Part shown: piece by piece, positions 32,880 through 41,544 of the stretch
How the letters are laid out: each line of letters opens with the position of its first letter
How positions within the stretch are numbered: the first letter of the stretch is position 1
From: Roseateles_B sp051857535
Lineage (GTDB): Bacteria; Pseudomonadota; Gammaproteobacteria; Burkholderiales; Burkholderiaceae_C
Assembly: GCF_051857535.1 (NCBI RefSeq)
Contig: NZ_JBPZGY010000005.1
Coordinates: 186,001-250,000, forward strand
Length of the DNA: 64,000 nucleotides
Reading direction: 5' to 3'
Notes under the pieces: generated by a model
What the model was told of the DNA's origin: nothing
Databases searched by the model: none
What the model saw: only the letters and a program-made list of their open reading frames with translations
Made by a program: the position numbers and the translations under genes

Positions 32880-35720
32880 TTGAAAAAAAATCTGATCACG
32901 AAGGCCATCCTCCTCTCGCTGGGGCTGGCCGCCACCGGAGGGGTGCTGGCCCAGGAGACGCTGGAGCGCGTGGAAGTCACGGGCTCCTCGATCAAGCGCA
33001 TTGCCAACGAGGGCGCGCTGCCGGTGCAGACGCTCAGCCGTGCTGACATCGAGCGTTCAGGCGCCCGCAATGTGGAGGACCTGATCCAGGCCCTGCCGGC
33101 CATGCAAGGCTTCCAGACCTCGTCCGCTTCCGTCAACGGAGACGGCCCCGGCGGCGTGCAGAACGCCTCGCTGCACAACATCGGCGCCTCCTACACCCTG
33201 GTGCTGCTGAACGGCCGTCGCCTGGCTGCCTACAACGCGGGCTCTGCGGTCAACCTCTCCAGCATTCCCCTGGCCGCCATCGAGCGGGTGGAAGTGCTGA
33301 CCGACGGCGCCTCGGCCCTCTATGGCTCCGATGCCGTGGCCGGTGTCGTGAACTTCATCCTGAAGAAGAACCAGACCCACCTGGTACTGGATGCCTCGGT
33401 CTCCGTGCCTCAGAAGCACGGTGGCCGCTCCAGCAGCATCAACCTCAGCAAGGGCTTTGGCGACTATCCCGTAGACGGCTACAACCTGATGCTGGCCTTC
33501 GCCCACGAGCGTCAGAACGAGCTCAATGCATCCGACCGGGACTTCGCCCGCTCCGGCGTCGTGCCGTTCACCCACGAGGGCAAGGCCTACACCCTGTATG
33601 AATCGGCCCGCAACACGGCGCCGTCCTCGGTGACCCTGGGTCTCAAGAATCCGCTCACCGGCCCGGGCGGTAGCGCCGTCAGCGCGGTGACCTTCTCGCC
33701 GGACTACCTCAAGAACGGCAAGTGCGGTCCCAACACCGTGCTGGCCACGGTGAGCCTGGACCAGGCCTGCCAGTTCGACTACGCCGCTACCGTACAGCTG
33801 CTGCCCTCCACCAAGCGCGACAGCCTCTTCGCGTCCGGCACCGTCAAGCTCAACGAGAGCACCAGCGCCTTCTTCGAGGCCGTGGCTTCCAAGTTCGAGC
33901 TGAAGGAGCGCCATGCGCCGGTGGCCCAGGCCATCTCGCTGAGCCTCAGCGATCCGCTCTATGCCGCCAACGTTCAGCCCCACCTGGCCAAGCTGGGCAT
34001 TGACCCGGCCAATGTCAGCAAGGCCACGACCAACAACCGCTTCAGCGATGCCGGCGGCCGCTCCGACCTGTTCAAGACGGATGCCCGCCACCTCGCCGTG
34101 GGCGTGGAAGGCGTCTGGCGCGACTTCGACTACAGCGCCAGCTACGTGCACTCCACCAGCCGCGCCGACACCTACTACGACGGTGGCTACCTGCGCCAGA
34201 GCTGCTACCAGGGCCTGCTGGACAGCGGCAAGTTCAATCCCTTCGCGCCCGTGGGCGGCAATGCCAGTGCCTTCGCGCCCTGCATCCTGAAGGAGCGCAA
34301 CGACAGCACTCGCACCGCGCTGGACACCGTGAGCGCACGCATGTCCGGCGAGCTCTTCCGCCTGCCGGCCGGCCCGGCCATGCTGGGTGCCGGCGGTGAC
34401 CTGAGCCGCCAGAAGTACGACTACGACCCCAGCGCCCTGGCCATGGGGCCCAATGCCCTGCACAGCGGCACCGACACCGCCTTTGGCCGCGGCACCGGCG
34501 CCCTGCCCATCGAGGCCAGCCGCCGCAACTGGGGCCTCTTCGCCGAGCTGGCCCTGCCGCTCACCAAGACCCTGGAGACCACGGCCGCGCTGCGCTACGA
34601 CGACTACACCGCCGTGCAGAACAACATCGTGCTGAACGAGCTGGGCAAGCTCGCAGCGCCGGCCAAGCAGGGCAATGCCAACAGCAAGGCAACCTACAAG
34701 CTGGCCTTCAAGTTCCAGCCCCTGGAGACCCTGCTGATGCGCGGCTCTTACGGCACGGGCTTCAAGGTGCCCGAGATGGACCTGATCACCCGGGCCATCT
34801 CCGGAGGCACCAACACCAGCGGCTCCTATGCCTGCCCGGTCAAGGCGCCGGACCCGCGCGCCGTCAATTGCGAGGGCACGACGCAGTACGACCTGCTCAG
34901 CGGCGGCAATCCGCTGTCCGGCGCCAACGGCCTGAAGCCGGAGGAGTCCCGCAACATGACCCTGGGCCTCAAGTTCGAGCCCCTGAAGGGCCTGAGCGCC
35001 GGCCTCGACTACTGGGCGGTCAAGATGAAGCACCAGATCGTCTCGCTGCCCGAGACCCTGGTCTTCGGCAACCCGACGGCCTATGACAGCCTGATCCGCA
35101 CCGTCTACGACCCGGCCCGGGGTTCGGACAAGCTGGCCGTACTGCTGCCCAGCTACAACCTCGGCAGCTCCCGCTACAGCGGCGTGGACTGGGAACTGGC
35201 CTACGCCCACAAGCTCGAGGGCCTGGGGCGGCTGGCGCTGAGCTGGTCGGGCACTTACATGCTCAAGTCCGAGATCGACGACGGCGCGGGCAATGTGGAG
35301 AACTCGGTGGGCCGCTTCGACGCCTACAACACCGTGACCTTCCGCGTGATCCAGCGCGCCAGCGCCACGTTGAGCCACGGCATGTTCAGCCACACGGCCA
35401 CCTGGAACTGGCGCAGCGGTTACCACGACAAGGAGCAGTCCGCCGCGGACGGCAAGGTGCGCGTGGTCAATGCCGACGGCAGCCTGGGCGCCTATGCCAC
35501 GGTCATCCGTGACGTCGAGTCCTACGGCACACTGGACTGGCAGACCCGCATGCAGTTGCTGAAGTCCACCGCGCTGACCGTGGGCATCCGCAACGTGCTG
35601 GACCAGGCGCCGCCCTTCTCGCTGCGCACCGCAGGCGGCGGCAACCAGATCGGCTTTGATGCGCGCTATGCCAATCCGCTGGGCCGCACCTTCTACGTGA
35701 ACGCCAGCTACAAGTACTGA
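32880..35720 (+). CDS. TonB-dependent outer-membrane receptor
   Basis: 946 residues. The start is an unusual TTG at 32880, chosen because it opens a standard signal peptide (MKKNLITKAILLSLGLAATGGVLAQ). ETLERVEVTGS just after the cleavage site is the TonB-box-like segment. The plug domain runs about residues 40-165 (LPVQTLSRADIERSGARNVEDLIQALP and VEVLTDGASALYGSDAVAGVVNFIL). The 22-strand barrel fills the rest and ends in an aromatic residue (YVNASYKY). It imports a large or scarce ligand with TonB energy. The upstream 289 bp holds a rare A/T-rich patch (32709-32740) and a TGCACC/GGTGCA hairpin at 32850-32865 just before the start. That hairpin may affect translation. No ligand gene is nearby. 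Confidence 0.93.
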   Translation: MKKNLITKAILLSLGLAATGGVLAQETLERVEVTGSSIKRIANEGALPVQTLSRADIERSGARNVEDLIQALPAMQGFQTSSASVNGDGPGGVQNASLHNIGASYTLVLLNGRRLAAYNAGSAVNLSSIPLAAIERVEVLTDGASALYGSDAVAGVVNFILKKNQTHLVLDASVSVPQKHGGRSSSINLSKGFGDYPVDGYNLMLAFAHERQNELNASDRDFARSGVVPFTHEGKAYTLYESARNTAPSSVTLGLKNPLTGPGGSAVSAVTFSPDYLKNGKCGPNTVLATVSLDQACQFDYAATVQLLPSTKRDSLFASGTVKLNESTSAFFEAVASKFELKERHAPVAQAISLSLSDPLYAANVQPHLAKLGIDPANVSKATTNNRFSDAGGRSDLFKTDARHLAVGVEGVWRDFDYSASYVHSTSRADTYYDGGYLRQSCYQGLLDSGKFNPFAPVGGNASAFAPCILKERNDSTRTALDTVSARMSGELFRLPAGPAMLGAGGDLSRQKYDYDPSALAMGPNALHSGTDTAFGRGTGALPIEASRRNWGLFAELALPLTKTLETTAALRYDDYTAVQNNIVLNELGKLAAPAKQGNANSKATYKLAFKFQPLETLLMRGSYGTGFKVPEMDLITRAISGGTNTSGSYACPVKAPDPRAVNCEGTTQYDLLSGGNPLSGANGLKPEESRNMTLGLKFEPLKGLSAGLDYWAVKMKHQIVSLPETLVFGNPTAYDSLIRTVYDPARGSDKLAVLLPSYNLGSSRYSGVDWELAYAHKLEGLGRLALSWSGTYMLKSEIDDGAGNVENSVGRFDAYNTVTFRVIQRASATLSHGMFSHTATWNWRSGYHDKEQSAADGKVRVVNADGSLGAYATVIRDVESYGTLDWQTRMQLLKSTALTVGIRNVLDQAPPFSLRTAGGGNQIGFDARYANPLGRTFYVNASYKY

Positions 35721-35727
35721 GTGCCGG

Positions 35728-35793
35728 AAAGGCCGTCAGGCCTTTGGAGGACGAGGAGCGTCAAGGCCCTGGGCACCCCTGCCCGGGGCCTTG
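35728..35793 (+). terminator. Tandem terminator hairpins after the TonB receptor
   Basis: Two hairpins follow the stop codon. The first is AAAGGCC/GGCCTTT (35728-35745). The second is CAAGGCCC/GGGCCTTG (35762-35793), followed by TCGTTTC. Together they probably end the receptor transcript. Confidence 0.7.
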
Positions 35794-35844
35794 TCGTTTC
35801 TGGAGCGGGCCTTGGTCACGGGCCTTGCTGCCTGCGGCCAGGCG

Positions 35845-36345
35845 TCAGCGACGCCGTGGGCTGATCTCGATCGATCCTTCGATGCCTATCCAGAGGTAGA
35901 CCGGAATGGGCTTGCCCTCCCAGATGGCCGGTGCGAAGCGCCACTGGCGGATGTAGGGAAAGAGCTGCGTCCTCTCGCAGGCATCGCCCTCCACGGGCTC
36001 GTGGTGCGAGTGCACGCCGGCCACGCGGCCGTCGGCCTCGATCAGGGCTTCGTACTCGCCCGCGGGCTTGCGTGCGAGGCAGCGGGCGTCCTGGGGCGCG
36101 ACGATGGTCAGCGCCACGGGCGGGATGAAGCCCGGCTCGCCGATCCGGGGCGGGCCGTCGAAGGCCGAACTGCCCACGGGGTGGAAGCTGAGCGCGAAGC
36201 CGGGGCGATCTGCGGCCTGCGCGGCCTGCGCGGCCTGCGCGGCGTATAGCAGCAGTGCAGCGCACCACAGCCGCGCAGACGCCTGGCCGGGAGCTGCGCG
36301 GGATGCGGCCGGCCGGGCCGCGGGGCTTGCGTGTGCGTTCAACAT
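35845..36345 (-). CDS. Secreted protein with TonB C-terminal-like domain
   Basis: 166 residues from the ATG at 36345. A signal peptide ends in an Ala/Gln tract (AAQAAQAAQAADRPG) coded by a short GCGGCCTGC repeat at about 36210-36245. The C-terminal part IRQWRFAPAIWEGKPIPVYLWIGIEGSIEI has the W-x-F-x-P-A and G-x-P-V strands of TonB C-terminal domains. The protein has no N-terminal membrane anchor and no Pro-rich spacer, so it is not a normal TonB. It may be a periplasmic partner. It converges on the receptor gene. This assignment is tentative. Confidence 0.65.
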   Translation of the reverse strand: MLNAHASPAARPAASRAAPGQASARLWCAALLLYAAQAAQAAQAADRPGFALSFHPVGSSAFDGPPRIGEPGFIPPVALTIVAPQDARCLARKPAGEYEALIEADGRVAGVHSHHEPVEGDACERTQLFPYIRQWRFAPAIWEGKPIPVYLWIGIEGSIEISPRRR

Positions 36346-36535
36346 CCGAAGGGTCCTGTCGCTGCCGGAGGCGGGCGGCGTCAGCCCATGGATCGGGCCG
36401 CAGGCATGGCCGGGGATGATAGCCCTCCGACTGCCTGCCCTGGCCTGCCGCTGGCGTGGCCGCAAGAAACGGAATGCCATTTGCGGTCAGGGCGGCGAGC
36501 ATGCCCTGCCTCAATCAACGTCAAAGGAGTGAACG

Positions 36536-37300
36536 ATGGCATGTCTGGCAGGCAAGGTGGCCCTGGTGACGGGCGCGAGTTCAGGCATAGGCAGGGCAGC
36601 GGCCCTGGCCATGGCCAGGGAGGGCGCGCGCCTGGTCCTGGGGGCGCGCAGCCGGGAACGACTGGAGGCCGTGGCCGAGGAGATCCGCCAGGCCGGAGGG
36701 CAGGCCTGCGCCTGTGCCGGCGATGTGCAGGATGAGGCCTATGCGCAGGCCCTGGTCGGGCAGGCGGTGTCGGCCTTCGGTGGCCTGGATATCGCCTTCA
36801 ACAACGCCGGTACCCTGGGCGCGATGGGCGAGAGCCCCTCGATCGCCCGCGAGGCCTGGGACGAGACCCTGGCCGTCAACCTCAGCAGTGCCTTCCTGGC
36901 GGCCAAGCACCAAATCCCCGTGATGCTGCGGCGGGGGCAGGGCTCGGTGATCTTCACCTCCACCTTCGTCGGCTATACGGTGGGCTTCCCCGGCATGGCC
37001 GCCTATGCAGCGAGCAAGTCCGGCCTGCTGGGCCTGACGCAGGCCCTGGCCGCGGAGTTTGGCGCGCAGGGCATCCGGGTCAACGCCCTCCTGCCCGGCG
37101 GCACGGACACGCCCATGGGCCGGCAGCTTGCGGACACCGAGGACAAGGTCCGGCATGTCGGCAGCCTGCATGCGCTGAAGCGCTTGGCGACACCCGAGGA
37201 GATCGCCGGCACCGTGCTGTACCTGGCCTCGGAGGCTTCGTCCTTCACCACCGGCGCGGCCCTGCTGGTCGACGGCGGGGTGTCCATCACCCGGACCTAG
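36536..37300 (+). CDS. Short-chain dehydrogenase/reductase
   Basis: 254 residues of the classical SDR family. AAGGAGTGAACG precedes the ATG. Motifs are TGASSGIG (residues 13-20), NNAG (about 89), the catalytic Ser in FTSTFVGY and Y-x3-K in AYAASKSG (about residue 157). The C-terminal PGGTDTPM and FTTGAALLVDGG are typical. It oxidises or reduces a hydroxyl/keto pair with NAD(P). Substrate is unknown. Confidence 0.93.
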   Translation: MACLAGKVALVTGASSGIGRAAALAMAREGARLVLGARSRERLEAVAEEIRQAGGQACACAGDVQDEAYAQALVGQAVSAFGGLDIAFNNAGTLGAMGESPSIAREAWDETLAVNLSSAFLAAKHQIPVMLRRGQGSVIFTSTFVGYTVGFPGMAAYAASKSGLLGLTQALAAEFGAQGIRVNALLPGGTDTPMGRQLADTEDKVRHVGSLHALKRLATPEEIAGTVLYLASEASSFTTGAALLVDGGVSITRT

Positions 37301-37304
37301 GCCT

Positions 37305-37685
37305 TCAGGCGGCCCCGCGCTCATGGAACACGGCCTCGATGTTGTGCCCGTCCGGGCCGATGACGAAGGCCGCGTAGTAGCCCGCGTGGTAATGCGGGCG
37401 CAGGCCGGGCGGGCCGTTGTCCCTGCCACCGGCGGCCAGTGCGGCCTGGTAGAAGGCATCGACCTGCTCCCGGCTGCCGGCGCGGAAGGCCAGGTGCAGG
37501 GGGGCCGGCTTCTCGTGGCTGAGGTGCAGGCACAGCGAGATCTCGCTGCCCGCCTGGCAGAGTTCGATCCCATAGCTGGGAACGCCCTCGCCGACGGCGG
37601 CAACGCCCAGCGGCGCGAGCGCCTCAAGGAAGAAGGCCTTGCTGGCTTCGTAGTCGCTGACGCCGAACTTGACGTGGTCGAACAT
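37305..37685 (-). CDS. VOC family (glyoxalase/dioxygenase-fold) protein
   Basis: 126 residues. The vicinal-oxygen-chelate fold is seen in MFDHVKFGVSDYEASKAFFLEALAPLG, LHLAFRAGSREQVDAFYQAALAAGG and the C-terminal YYAAFVIGPDGHNIEAVFH. A second VOC gene of similar length and layout is at 62690-63079. Metal ligands are probably His5 and the Glu near the end. The reaction is unknown. Confidence 0.9.
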   Translation of the reverse strand: MFDHVKFGVSDYEASKAFFLEALAPLGVAAVGEGVPSYGIELCQAGSEISLCLHLSHEKPAPLHLAFRAGSREQVDAFYQAALAAGGRDNGPPGLRPHYHAGYYAAFVIGPDGHNIEAVFHERGAA

Positions 37686-38099
37686 GGGGTCTCCTTGGAG
37701 GGGAACGGCGCCGCAGGGCGCCGCTGGCCAGGTCGCCGTGATTTTGAGGCCGAGGTGAATGCCCCGGCACCCCTGCCGGACGCCGGCCTTCAAGAGGAGA
37801 CGCGAGATGCCCCGGCCACCCCGGCCCCTGGCCGTTCGCTGGACCAGCCCAGGGGGCGAAGGCAGCAGGCTCGGAGGCCTCGGACTTCACCCGGACGCGC
37901 AGCCGGCCGTGCGCCAGCCCGGTGGTGGCCGCCAGCGGCAGGGGCCTGGCAAGGTGTCTCAAGGCAGCACTTCTGGCTCAAGAGGAAGTGGGGCCGGCAG
38001 CGGGCCCCGGCTGGCGAGGGTCAGGTCTTGCGGGCCGGGGCTGAAGCCACCCGGCCCCTGGCGTGGGCGCGGCAGCCCTTGCGGGGCAGTCCGGCGAGC
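37686..38099. other. 414-bp stretch without a recognisable gene
   Basis: No open frame here has a ribosome site or family resemblance. Longer frames on the minus strand run into the VOC gene and look like shadows. It holds one good copy of the GGGGTCAGGTCTTGC word (AGGGTCAGGTCTTGC, 38017-38031). Confidence 0.6.
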
Positions 38100-38585
38100 C
38101 TAGACCGCCAGACCGACCCGGCGCAGCAGCCATCTGCCGAACCCCTTGCGGTGCAGCGGGGTGGCCGGCGCCTCTTGCGCGCCCATCGCCAGCAGACACT
38201 GCTCCACGCTGGCCAGGCCGGCTCGACGAGCCGCCTGCAGCGGCGTGGCGCCGTCGAATTCGGAGCGCAGCTGCGGGTCGGCACCCTGCGCCAGCAGGTA
38301 CAGCGCCACCGCCTCCTGCCCGGCCAGGATGCAGGCCACCAGCGGCGTGCCCAGGAACTCCGGGTGGGCGTCGTTGAGGTCCACCCCGCTACGGGCGTGA
38401 TAGCCGACCAGGGCCAGGTCCCCACTGCAGGCCGCATGGAACAGCGCTTTCCAATCTCCTCCGGACACGGGGTCTCCCTTGTGTTGGGTTTTGTGCTGGG
38501 CTTTGTGCTGGGCTTTGTGCTGGGCTTTGTGCTGGGCTTTGTGCTGGGCTTTGTGCTGGGCTTTGTGCTGGACCTGGTTCTGCAC
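38100..38585 (-). CDS. Small ankyrin-repeat protein with (Lys-Ala-Gln-His)n N-terminus
   Basis: 161 residues. The first 36 residues are a Lys-Ala-Gln-His tandem array coded by a 12-bp repeat. Two to three ankyrin repeats follow: DWKALFHAACSGDLALVGYHARSGVDLNDA, FLGTPLVACILAGQEAVALYLLAQGADPQLR and DGATPLQAARRAGLASVEQCLLAMGA. No signal peptide is present. It probably mediates protein contacts. The ATG at 38585 lies upstream of the repeat; a start within or after the repeat cannot be excluded. The repeat gives open frames on both strands. Confidence 0.78.
   Translation of the reverse strand: MQNQVQHKAQHKAQHKAQHKAQHKAQHKAQHKTQHKGDPVSGGDWKALFHAACSGDLALVGYHARSGVDLNDAHPEFLGTPLVACILAGQEAVALYLLAQGADPQLRSEFDGATPLQAARRAGLASVEQCLLAMGAQEAPATPLHRKGFGRWLLRRVGLAV
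38478..38573. repeat. 12-bp tandem repeat, about eight units
   Basis: Unit TTTGTGCTGGGC. Six exact copies run from 38490 to 38561, with one-mismatch and three-mismatch units at the ends. A 12-bp unit keeps frame, so copy number changes would lengthen or shorten the Lys-Ala-Gln-His array of the ankyrin protein. Confidence 0.9.
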
Positions 38586-38890
38586 CGCGCGCTGGACAGC
38601 GCCAGCGTGGCGTGCTTCGAGGGGCCAGGTGTTGCGTGGCGGGGCTTGCGTGACCGGGCCTGCAGGATGGGAGCCATGGCCTGCGCCGCATCACCAGTGC
38701 CGCTGTGCAGCATGCCAGAAGCAGGGCTGCGGGGGCCAGCGCTGGCTGCTGGCGGTGCAGGGCGGGCCGTTCCAGTCCTTTCTGCCCGGGGCTGGGCGGT
38801 GCGAACGATGCCCGCAGCCCGCCGACGCGCGGGCCCTGTGGCGGCGGAGCGCCAGCAGGGGCGCCGTGGCGAGGGCTGGCTGCTCCCGCT
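38586..38890. other. 305-bp gap, no supported gene
   Basis: Between the ankyrin gene start and the DUF6265 gene end. A plus-strand frame is cysteine-rich (CRCAACQKQGC, then CERC) and looks briefly like a zinc-binding segment, but it has no start codon with a ribosome site and runs on into the next gene's shadow. Confidence 0.5.
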
Positions 38891-39394
38891 TCAGTCCTGC
38901 TCGAGGGGGGCCTCGCAGGCCACCCGCGAGAAGGCGAACTCGATACGCCGCGGCGTCCCTTCGCGCAGGCCCTCGATGCTGGCGAGCAGTCGCGACTCCT
39001 CCGGCCGCGCGTAGGCGATGCGCTGGGGGAAATCGTGCGCCGGGTTCTCGAAGACGGCCTCCTGAGGGCCGCTGCTCAGCAGGCGGAAGACCGTCGCGGG
39101 CTTGCCCGCCGGCTGGGGCATCAGCGCCAGGGTGCCGTCCGCCAGCTGCCTCAGCTGCAGGAACTCGAACTCCACGGTCCTGCCCTGCTTGACCGTCCGG
39201 CTCATGCCCAGCATGGTGCCGCCTGCGGGCGCCAGCCACTGCTCCAGCGTGCCGGCCTCGCCGAAATGCCCGCGCCAGCAGCCAGCCAGCCAGGCCATGC
39301 CGTCCACGGATTGCGCCCGGGCGGGGAGGGCGGCGCCGACGGCAGCCAGGGCCAGCGCAGCGATCGAGATCGGCTGGATGAAGGAGGAGGGCAT
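38891..39394 (-). CDS. Secreted DUF6265-type protein
   Basis: 167 residues. The signal peptide runs to about residue 28 (ALPARAQS). The mature part shows MAWLAGCWRGHFGEAGTLEQWLAPAGGTMLGMSRTVKQGRTVEFEFLQL in outline, the typical beginning of this beta-barrel family. It is followed by ENPAHDFPQRIAYAR. Function is unknown. It is separate from, but co-directional with, the DUF1877 gene upstream. Confidence 0.85.
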   Translation of the reverse strand: MPSSFIQPISIAALALAAVGAALPARAQSVDGMAWLAGCWRGHFGEAGTLEQWLAPAGGTMLGMSRTVKQGRTVEFEFLQLRQLADGTLALMPQPAGKPATVFRLLSSGPQEAVFENPAHDFPQRIAYARPEESRLLASIEGLREGTPRRIEFAFSRVACEAPLEQD

Positions 39395-39440
39395 GGAGTC
39401 TCCCAGCGGGGTTTCGCTCCCCGGCTGCGTGCCGGGGCCG

Positions 39441-40031
39441 CTAGCTGTAGCAGATCACGGCGGCCAGCCCCAGTGCGGCGGCCTGCCGCACGAAACCGAG
39501 GAGTTCGCGGAAATTGTCCAGCAGATAGGCTTCGGCGTCTGCATCCCGGCTGCGCCAGAGATTCCCGAGGTAGACGTCCTGCAAGCCCGAGGCACTCAGC
39601 TGCAGCAGCAGGCGGTCCTCGTCGACCCCCTCCAGCGCCGCGGCATAGCGGGCCAGGGTGTTGACGTCGACGCCGAGGGCCGGACCATAGCCCACCTCGA
39701 TGTGACCGATGGTGCCGTCGCCGGCGAAGAAGTCCGGCGCGTCGGGGGCGCACAGGCCTATGCAGTGCCGCAGGCCGTCCCAGGACTTGTCGAGGTCCAG
39801 CACGTCCAGCGCCTGCTTTGGAAGATCCGGCACGGCCACCGCAGGCGTGGCAGGCGTCCTGCCGCGGCCGAAGAGCCGCTGCAGCCAGGAGACCCGCTGC
39901 GTGGCTGCGAACTCCGCGAGGTAGGGGCGCTCGTCCTCGGGTTCCACAAGCCGCCAGATCAGGGGTGGATCGGCGCGCAGCCGCGCCAGCTGCTCGGGGT
40001 CGAGGGCGTAGATGCTGCAGCAGATGCCCAT
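39441..40031 (-). CDS. DUF1877 family protein
   Basis: 196 residues. The family signature is the beginning MGICCSIYALDPEQLARL together with LDLDKSWDGLRHCIG in the middle. DGTIGHIEVGYGPALGVDVNTLARYAAALEGV follows. No signal or membrane segment is present. Function is unknown, and these genes often lie among variable small genes. Confidence 0.9.
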   Translation of the reverse strand: MGICCSIYALDPEQLARLRADPPLIWRLVEPEDERPYLAEFAATQRVSWLQRLFGRGRTPATPAVAVPDLPKQALDVLDLDKSWDGLRHCIGLCAPDAPDFFAGDGTIGHIEVGYGPALGVDVNTLARYAAALEGVDEDRLLLQLSASGLQDVYLGNLWRSRDADAEAYLLDNFRELLGFVRQAAALGLAAVICYS

Positions 40032-40095
40032 AAGGGAATGCTCCGTGAGGGTCAGTTCTTGCCTTCGGCCTGTACCGCTGCGTTCACTGCCGCGT

Positions 40096-40662
40096 TCAGG
40101 CCGCGGCCCGCGCCGCGGCTGGCAGGCGGCTGGCCAGTTGTGCCGCCAGTTCTCTGGCCTCGGCCTCGTCGATGCCCGGAGCCAGGCGTATGGTCCTGGC
40201 GCCGTAGTCGAAGGCCAATGCGCCGCGTGCCGGGCCCATGAAGGGCGGCAGCAAGGCCTGGTACTGCGCCAGGGCGCTGTCCGGCGCCGCGCGCAGGGCC
40301 TTGACCTCATGGGCGGCATAGTTCCGCGTGAGCCCCAGTCCGAAGACCTCGATGCGGTGCGCCAGCGCCGTGGCATTGACCGTCAGCAGCTCCCTCCCGG
40401 CGATCTGCCAGAGCAGGGTGCCGACGGCCGCCAGACCGCCGGCCGTCCAGCCGGCCAGCCACAAGGCGAGGAAGGCGGTGGGGGCCATGTCCGAGGGATG
40501 CAGCAACTGCTCGATGGCCTGCATCTCACCGAAGGCCCAACCGCCCAGCCAGAGCAGCAGGAAGAGCAGGGCGAAGGTGCTGCGCCGCGCGGGAATGGCC
40601 GCCTGCAGGCCATCTGCATTGATGCTCAGCTGGTATCGGGGAGCCTGGGGTGTGATTTGCAT
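40096..40662 (-). CDS. Small two-helix membrane protein with PH-like tail
   Basis: 188 residues. Two hydrophobic segments (FALLFLLLWLGGWAFGEM, about residues 29-46, and TAFLALWLAGWTAGGLAAVGTLLW, about 62-85) are followed by a soluble C-terminal domain. That domain (RELLTVNATALAHRIEVFGLGLTRNYAAHEVKALR in outline) has the strand pattern of bacterial PH-like domains. Function is unknown. Confidence 0.75.
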   Translation of the reverse strand: MQITPQAPRYQLSINADGLQAAIPARRSTFALLFLLLWLGGWAFGEMQAIEQLLHPSDMAPTAFLALWLAGWTAGGLAAVGTLLWQIAGRELLTVNATALAHRIEVFGLGLTRNYAAHEVKALRAAPDSALAQYQALLPPFMGPARGALAFDYGARTIRLAPGIDEAEARELAAQLASRLPAAARAAA

Positions 40663-40909
40663 GGCGGGTCTGAAGATCAGGACAGCTCAGGGACTAGGGG
40701 CTTCATGGCTGGGCTGGTGTTCGCAGAAGGCCTTGAGACCAGCGAGCCGCTTCTCCACGACGCGCGGAACCGTTCTCGCGACTGCAATGGGGCTTTCTGT
40801 AGAGCGGCAGTCTATTCGCTGTTCAGCCCTTCGTCCGGGTCGACGTGTGCAATGCAGATCAATCGGGGTCAGGTCTTGATGAGGGAATCAATGCGACAGT
40901 GTTGACGCG

Positions 40910-41023
40910 GTGAGCGAGCGAACTCCACAACGTGAGCCACGGTTCGCTTTCGCCTTCGGACGTAGGCAACCCTGAGAGCTGGCGAAGCATGGCGGGCACG
41001 TCGCCCGCGGCTCCATATTCGGC
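40910..41023 (-). pseudogene. Truncated ORF remnant of a cassette-type hypothetical gene
   Basis: The minus strand reads AEYGAAGDVPAMLRQLSGLP then SEGESEPWLTLWSSLAH. This resembles the beginning of a hypothetical protein family I associate with mobile cassettes, whose members continue with HQGDVY-like sequence. Here the similarity stops after SSLAH and runs into RVNTVALIPSS and the GGGGTCAGGTCTTG word (40865-40878). There is no in-frame start codon at the 5' side, where it abuts the stop of the NTF2-like gene. It is broken at both ends. Family recall is from memory. Confidence 0.5.
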
Positions 41024-41040
41024 TCTCGCATCCTGCGGCG

Positions 41041-41520
41041 CTACGGCTTGAAGTTTGAGACGTTCCCGGTGCGCTGCCATCTGCCCGCACGCTTCTCGTA
41101 TAGCTCTATCCAGGCGCTCGTGAACTCGATGGGTACTTCCTCACCCGACGATGCCTTCTGCCTGCCACGCGCAGTGACTTGAACAACCACCCAGCCAAGC
41201 GTTGAATCTGCCGACACTGAGACTACTGGTTCGACCAAGTCTCTGTATTCAGCGAACGTACTCGCTCTGAGGTATGCGCCTAGGCGCTCGCGGCGTTGCT
41301 GAATCGTTGGTCTGGTTATCTCGCCTCGACTTGCCACAACATAGTCGGCCGCTTCGTCTTCCAGCAGTATCTCGACATTGCTCTCTCGGTGAGCGCGTAG
41401 CACCTTCTCATGCAGCGCCTGAACTTCGGCGACCGCTGCGGTGTGAGCCGTAAGGCCCTGGGAAACGGCGATAGCGGGAACGATCCAGAAAAGACCCGCG
41501 AGTAGATTTGATGCGCGCAT
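41041..41520 (-). CDS. Secreted NTF2-like (SnoaL/DUF4440-type) protein, probable cassette gene
   Basis: 159 residues. Signal peptide MRASNLLAGLFWIVPAIAVSQG. The mature part matches the small cone-shaped NTF2-like fold: VAEVQALHEKVLRAHRESNVEILLEDEAADYVVASRGEI, then RRERLGAYLRAS, and C-terminal WIELYEKRAGRWQRTGNVSNFKP. Its codon use is visibly less GC-rich than its neighbours. Only 24 bases separate its start from the R'-type box of an attC site (41545-41551), which is where a gene cassette's coding part normally begins. No attC is found after its stop, so the 3' end of the cassette has been lost. Function is unknown. Confidence 0.8.
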   Translation of the reverse strand: MRASNLLAGLFWIVPAIAVSQGLTAHTAAVAEVQALHEKVLRAHRESNVEILLEDEAADYVVASRGEITRPTIQQRRERLGAYLRASTFAEYRDLVEPVVSVSADSTLGWVVVQVTARGRQKASSGEEVPIEFTSAWIELYEKRAGRWQRTGNVSNFKP

Positions 41521-41544
41521 GGGGTAGGGTGGGTGGGTTTACGA

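Noticed and set aside
33057..35426. 789-codon open frame opposite the TonB receptor
   Set aside because: It is a shadow of a strongly supported receptor gene, rich in Ala, Val, Gly and Gln with no motif or ribosome site.
38650..38890. Cysteine-rich plus-strand frame resembling a zinc finger
   Set aside because: There is no start codon with a ribosome site, and it continues into the antisense of the DUF6265 gene. The cysteine pairs may be chance.
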